In this document: positions 14,005 through 17,171 of the stretch, in pieces
Layout: each line of letters starts with the position of its first letter
Numbering within the stretch: the first letter of the stretch is position 1
Assembly (NCBI GenBank): GCA_012517025.1
Contig: JAAYVT010000103.1
Span: 1-17,171, forward strand
Direction of reading: 5' to 3'
Length of the DNA stretch: 17,171 nucleotides
From: Phyllobacteriaceae bacterium
GTDB taxonomy: Bacteria; Pseudomonadota; Alphaproteobacteria; Rhizobiales; Ancalomicrobiaceae
Position numbers and translations under genes: made by a program
Notes under the pieces: model-generated
The model's database searches: none
Seen by the model: the letters and a program-made list of their open reading frames with translations, nothing else
What the model was told of the DNA's origin: nothing

Positions 14005-15372
14005 ATGGCCGTTACAGAATCTGTTCAAGACATCGCGGGACGACTTCGGTACGCCGCAATCGGCCCGGAGACCATCACGGAACTCCGACGCGTGTGGAAG
14101 ACGATCGAGCCGCAGCTTCCCGATGTACTGAAGCGATTCTATGCGCACGTCGGCGCCGAGCCGGCGCTCGCCGGTCTGGTCGGGGCGCGGTCCGACACTT
14201 TGGCGCGGGCGCAGACCCGCCACTGGGCCCACGTCTTCGCGGGCACCTTCGACGCCGAATACGCCCGTTCGGCCGAGGCGATCGGGCGCGCCCATCATCG
14301 CATCGGGCTGGAGCCGCGCTGGTACATCGCCGGTTATCAGTTCGTGTTGAACGAGATCGTGGCTTTGTTGGTGGCGCGCGCGGGATGGCGGCGCAAGGCG
14401 CTGACCAAGGCGCTCGCGGCGGTCAACAAGGCGGTGCTCCTCGACATGGACATCGCGCTGTCGGCCTATCAGGCGATCGTGATGGAGGAGCGTGCGCGGC
14501 AGTCGGCGCGTCTCGAGGCCGAGATCGCGACCTTCCGCTCGACCAGCTCGGCGATGCTCGACCGGGTGCGCGGGCGCTCGCAGTCGATGCTCGCCACCGC
14601 CGAGGCGCTGACCGGCATCGCCGAGGGCGCGCGCGATCAGGCGACCGGCGCGGCGGCGGCGGCCGAGCAGACCTCGTCGATGGTCGGCTCGGTCGCGGCG
14701 GCGGCGGAGGAGCTCAACGCCTCGATCGAGGAGATCGGCCGGCAGATCTCGGCGGCGACCGGGGTCGTCGACAAGGCCAACGCGATGACCTCGAAGATGG
14801 CGACGGCGATCGAGACGCTGGCGGATTCCGGCAACAAGATCGGCGCCGTGGTCGGGTTGATCCAGGCGATCGCGGCGCAGACCAATCTGCTCGCGCTCAA
14901 CGCCACCATCGAGGCGGCGCGCGCCGGCGAGGCGGGCAAGGGCTTCGCGGTGGTGGCGGCCGAGGTGAAGAACCTCGCCGGGCAGACCGCCAAGGCGACC
15001 GAGGAGATCTCGCGGCAGGTCGACGACATCCAGTCGGGGACCGGCGCGGCGGTCGGCGCGATCGAGGAGATCGGCACGATCATGCGCGACATCGGCGGCG
15101 TCACCGGGTCGATCGCGGCGGCGGTGGTCGAGCAGTCGGCGGTGACGCGCGACATCGCCCGGTCGGTGGCGCAGGCGGCGGCGGGCACGGCGGTGTTGGC
15201 CGAAACCGTCGGCGCGGTCGAGGGCGTCATCACCCGGACGAGCGAGAGCGCCGGCGTTGTCGACGACAGCGCCAAGGCCTTCGGCACCGAATCGGCGGCG
15301 CTCGCCGACGAGGTGCGCGACTTCCTGGCGCGGCTGCGCGAGGACGCCGGCCCGGCGATGAAGCGAATGTGA
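14005..15372 (+). CDS. Soluble globin-coupled methyl-accepting chemotaxis protein (HemAT-like)
   Basis: The 455-residue protein is a cytosolic chemoreceptor expected to sense oxygen or another gas through heme. Residues about 10-160 form a sensor globin (protoglobin) domain: RFYAHVGAEPALAGL (44-58), RHWAHVF (72-78) and IGRAHHRIGLEPRWYIAGY (93-111). In that block His97 aligns with the heme-binding proximal histidine of the family. The rest is a long helical signalling domain, with the conserved chemoreceptor hairpin tip at about 287-335 (QTNLLALNATIEAARAGEAG). There is no membrane segment and no HAMP domain, as in HemAT. The protein ends at 455 without a CheR/CheB-binding pentapeptide. The ATG at 14005 has GGGAG eight bases upstream; the much longer frame open upstream of it is not supported. 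A terminator follows. It would act on flagellar bias through CheA/CheW encoded elsewhere. Confidence 0.94.
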   Translation: MAVTESVQDIAGRLRYAAIGPETITELRRVWKTIEPQLPDVLKRFYAHVGAEPALAGLVGARSDTLARAQTRHWAHVFAGTFDAEYARSAEAIGRAHHRIGLEPRWYIAGYQFVLNEIVALLVARAGWRRKALTKALAAVNKAVLLDMDIALSAYQAIVMEERARQSARLEAEIATFRSTSSAMLDRVRGRSQSMLATAEALTGIAEGARDQATGAAAAAEQTSSMVGSVAAAAEELNASIEEIGRQISAATGVVDKANAMTSKMATAIETLADSGNKIGAVVGLIQAIAAQTNLLALNATIEAARAGEAGKGFAVVAAEVKNLAGQTAKATEEISRQVDDIQSGTGAAVGAIEEIGTIMRDIGGVTGSIAAAVVEQSAVTRDIARSVAQAAAGTAVLAETVGAVEGVITRTSESAGVVDDSAKAFGTESAALADEVRDFLARLREDAGPAMKRM

Positions 15373-15451
15373 GCGGGGTCCGCCGCCCTCGGCACGGAAA
15401 CGACGGTCACCCTCTGGCGCCGTCCCGCCTCGGCCCCCATATCCCTTCGGA

Positions 15452-15485
15452 CGCCCGGCGCCATCCTCGCCGGGCGATTCGTTTT
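15452..15485 (+). terminator. Intrinsic terminator after the chemoreceptor gene
   Basis: A perfect 9-bp stem, CGCCCGGCG and CGCCGGGCG (15452-15460 and 15468-15476), with a 7-base loop is followed by ATTCGTTTT. It lies about 80 nt after the stop codon and 23 nt before the next start, so it should separate the chemoreceptor and alkene reductase transcripts. Confidence 0.75.
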
Positions 15486-15508
15486 CAGTCCACGACGGGC
15501 GAGGTTCC

Positions 15509-16570
15509 ATGAGCCAACTGTTTTCCTCTCTCTCCATCGGCGATCTCGTTCTGCCGAACCGCATCGTCATGGCGCCGCTGACGCGCTGCCGCGCCGACGT
15601 CGGACGGGTACCGAACGCGCTGATGGCCGAGTATTACGCCCAGCGCGCGAGCGCCGGCCTGATCCTTTCCGAGGCCACCGCGGTGACGCCGACCGGCTGC
15701 GGCTATCCCGACACCCCCGGGCTGTGGTCAGACGCCCAGATCGAGGGCTGGAAGGGCGTCACCTCGGCGGTGCACGCCAAGGGCGGGCGGATCTTCGCCC
15801 AGCTCTGGCACGTCGGCCGCATCTCCGATCCGGTCCATCTGCACGGCGAGCTGCCGGTCGCCCCGTCGGCGGTGCGCCCGGCCGGCCATCCGAGCCTGCT
15901 GCGCCCGATGCGCGAGTTCGTGACGCCGCGCGCCCTCGACACCGCCGAGATCCCCGGCATCATCGCCGCCTACACGACCGGCGCCCGCAACGCGCTCGAC
16001 GCCGGCTTCGACGGCGTCGAGTTGCACGCCGCCAACGGCTATCTGATCGAACAGTTCCTGGCGACCAAGACCAACCATCGCACCGACGCCTACGGCGGCT
16101 CGATCGCGAACCGCATGCGCTTCCTGCTGGAGATCGCCGACGCCGTGGCGGCCGAAGTCGGCGAGGGCCGGGTCGGCGTGCATCTGTCGCCGCGCTGCGA
16201 TTCCAACGATTCCGGCACCGACGACGCGATGGAACTCTATCCGGCGGTGGCGCGCGAACTGGGGCGGCGCAAGCTCGCCTTCGTGTTCACGCGCGAATCC
16301 GAGGGACCGGATTCGCTGACCCCGATCCTGCGTCAGGAGTTCGGCGGCCCGGTGATCGCCAACGAGAAGTTCACCCCCGAGACCGCCGAAGCCGCGATCG
16401 CCGAGGGCCGTGCCGACGCGGTCGCCTGGGGCAAGGCGTTCATCTCCAACCCGGATCTGGTCGCCCGGATCAAGGCCGGCGCGCCGCTCGCCGAGCTCGA
16501 CATGGCGACGATCTACGGCGTCGGCGGTCTCGGCCCGAAGGGCTACACCGACTACCCGGCGATGGGCTGA
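15509..16570 (+). CDS. Old Yellow Enzyme-family alkene reductase (NemA-like)
   Basis: The 353-residue protein is an FMN-dependent, NAD(P)H-using reductase of activated C=C bonds (enones, maleimides); some relatives also reduce nitro compounds and nitrate esters. It shows the usual OYE marks: APLTRCRA (22-29) with Thr25 near the flavin, AQLWHVGR (97-104), the substrate-binding pair His173 and Asn176 followed by Tyr178 (HAANGYL), YGGSIANRMRF (195-205) and a C-terminal GKAFISNPDL (308-317). Two positions differ from the commonest pattern: VHLSP (224-228) where many have RISP or RLSP, and Lys309 where NemA has Arg. Such variants seem to occur in alphaproteobacterial members. The ATG at 15509 has GAGG close upstream. 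The physiological substrate is unknown. The gene has its own region after the upstream terminator and precedes eutB by 92 nt. Confidence 0.92.
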   Translation: MSQLFSSLSIGDLVLPNRIVMAPLTRCRADVGRVPNALMAEYYAQRASAGLILSEATAVTPTGCGYPDTPGLWSDAQIEGWKGVTSAVHAKGGRIFAQLWHVGRISDPVHLHGELPVAPSAVRPAGHPSLLRPMREFVTPRALDTAEIPGIIAAYTTGARNALDAGFDGVELHAANGYLIEQFLATKTNHRTDAYGGSIANRMRFLLEIADAVAAEVGEGRVGVHLSPRCDSNDSGTDDAMELYPAVARELGRRKLAFVFTRESEGPDSLTPILRQEFGGPVIANEKFTPETAEAAIAEGRADAVAWGKAFISNPDLVARIKAGAPLAELDMATIYGVGGLGPKGYTDYPAMG

Positions 16571-16614
16571 CCGCTTTTCGGGCAGTCCGCCCGCGCGCAT
16601 GCCTTCTCCCGCTC

Positions 16615-16644
16615 GCCGCCGTCGGTCTATGCTCGACCGGCGGC
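16615..16644 (+). repeat. Hairpin in the gap before eutB
   Basis: Arms GCCGCCG and CGGCGGC (16615-16621 and 16638-16644) form a perfect 7-bp stem that can be extended by TCG/CGA past one bulged base. No T-run follows. It could be a weak end structure for the alkene reductase transcript or a structure in the eutB leader. The loops do not match the ANTAR hexaloop pattern, and no cobalamin riboswitch is recognisable in only 92 nt. Confidence 0.35.
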
Positions 16645-16662
16645 GGCGCGACGGGGACGGAC

Positions 16663-17171
16663 ATGGCGGCAGCGGGCGAACATCGGACCATTCACGGCGG
16701 CGAACGCCACGTCTTTCCCGACCTGAAGACGCTGCTGGCGCAGGCGAGCCCGCGCCGCTCCGGCGACGAACTCGCCGGCCTCGCCGCGGCCTCCGACGCG
16801 CGTCGGGTGGCGGCGCGGATGGCGCTCGCCGACGTGCCGCTCACCGCCTTCCTCGCCGAACCGCTGGTGCCTTACGAGGACGACGAGGTCACCCGCCTGA
16901 TCCACGACGGTCACGACGCGGCCGCCTTCGCGCCGGTCGCCTCGCTCACCGTCGGCGAGTTCCGCGAATGGTTGCTCTCCGACGCGGTCGACGCGGCCGT
17001 GTTGGCCAGACTCGCGCCGGGGCTGACGCCGGAGATGGTCGCCGCCGTCTCCAAGCTCTGCCGCAACGGCGATCTGATCGCCATCGCCGCCAAGACCCGC
17101 GTGGTCACCGCCTTCCGCTCGACCATCGGGCTCGAGGGCCGGCTCGCCGCCCGGCTGCAGCCGAACCACCC
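16663..17171 (+). CDS. eutB: Ethanolamine ammonia-lyase large subunit, N-terminal part
   Basis: The first 169 complete codons are present and the frame stays open to the right edge. EutB is the large subunit of the adenosylcobalamin-dependent enzyme that splits ethanolamine into acetaldehyde and ammonia. The match to E. coli EutB, as I recall it, runs through the whole visible part: RSGDELAGLAAAS (32-44), VPYEDDEVTRLI (69-80), LTVGEFREWLLSD (95-107), LTPEMVAAVSKLCRNGDLI (121-139) and STIGLEGRLAARLQPN (153-168). The active-site barrel lies further downstream, outside the window. The ATG at 16663 is preceded by GGGGA. The upstream side shows no microcompartment or eut regulator genes, so a short eutBC-type locus is likely (inference). 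Confidence 0.93.
   Translation, partial: MAAAGEHRTIHGGERHVFPDLKTLLAQASPRRSGDELAGLAAASDARRVAARMALADVPLTAFLAEPLVPYEDDEVTRLIHDGHDAAAFAPVASLTVGEFREWLLSDAVDAAVLARLAPGLTPEMVAAVSKLCRNGDLIAIAAKTRVVTAFRSTIGLEGRLAARLQPNH

Noticed and set aside
16579..16593. A CGGGC/GCCCG stem after the alkene reductase gene as a terminator.
   Set aside because: The stem is only 5 bp and is not followed by a T-run; the TTTT at 16575-16578 precedes it.
16571..16662. A possible cobalamin riboswitch or EutV-type ANTAR leader before eutB.
   Set aside because: The gap is only 92 nt, has one simple hairpin, and shows neither a B12-box-like sequence nor paired A1/G4 hexaloops.

Overview
The window is GC-rich chromosomal DNA from an alphaproteobacterium, most likely of the Hyphomicrobiales/Rhizobiales. 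This rests on the style of the proteins (NasA, NirBD, a globin-coupled chemoreceptor and PAS-GGDEF-EAL proteins of alphaproteobacterial type) and on the base composition; it is an inference, not a phylogeny. No RNA genes, insertion sequences, phage genes or CRISPR arrays were seen.

Positions 1-9108, all on the minus strand, form one assimilatory nitrate operon. In transcription order it contains nrtA (Tat-exported nitrate/nitrite-binding protein), nrtB (permease), a tandem two-domain ATPase here called nrtDC, an uncharacterised GAF-repeat protein, nirB and nirD (NADH nitrite reductase subunits), and nasA (molybdenum nitrate reductase, cut by the left edge). Gaps are short (TGATG overlap, 11, 12 and 20 nt), except for 112 nt after nrtA and 97 nt before nasA. 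Each of these two gaps holds a strong hairpin. Together the genes import nitrate, reduce it to nitrite and then to ammonium in the cytosol.

The roughly 460 bp upstream of nrtA (9109-9570) holds a sigma-54-like promoter and a leader of about 200 nt. In the leader are two adjacent hairpins whose six-base loops have A at position 1 and G at position 4, which is the known signature of ANTAR (NasT/NasR/AmiR) RNA targets. Further down, one hairpin can mask the nrtA Shine-Dalgarno sequence, and a second, overlapping hairpin would exclude it. No NasS/NasT or NtrBC genes lie in the window.

From 9571 to 13659, still on the minus strand, are a RutE-like nitroreductase-family flavoprotein and a large membrane PAS-GGDEF-EAL cyclic-di-GMP enzyme. 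A 345-bp repeat-rich intergenic region separates the latter from a divergent, soluble, globin-coupled chemoreceptor (14005-15372). That gene ends in a good intrinsic terminator. An Old Yellow Enzyme-family alkene reductase (15509-16570) and the 5' part of eutB, ethanolamine ammonia-lyase large subunit (16663 to the right edge), follow on the plus strand.

The least explained parts are the GAF-repeat protein inside the nitrate operon, the layered nrtA leader, and the asymmetric fused ATPase.
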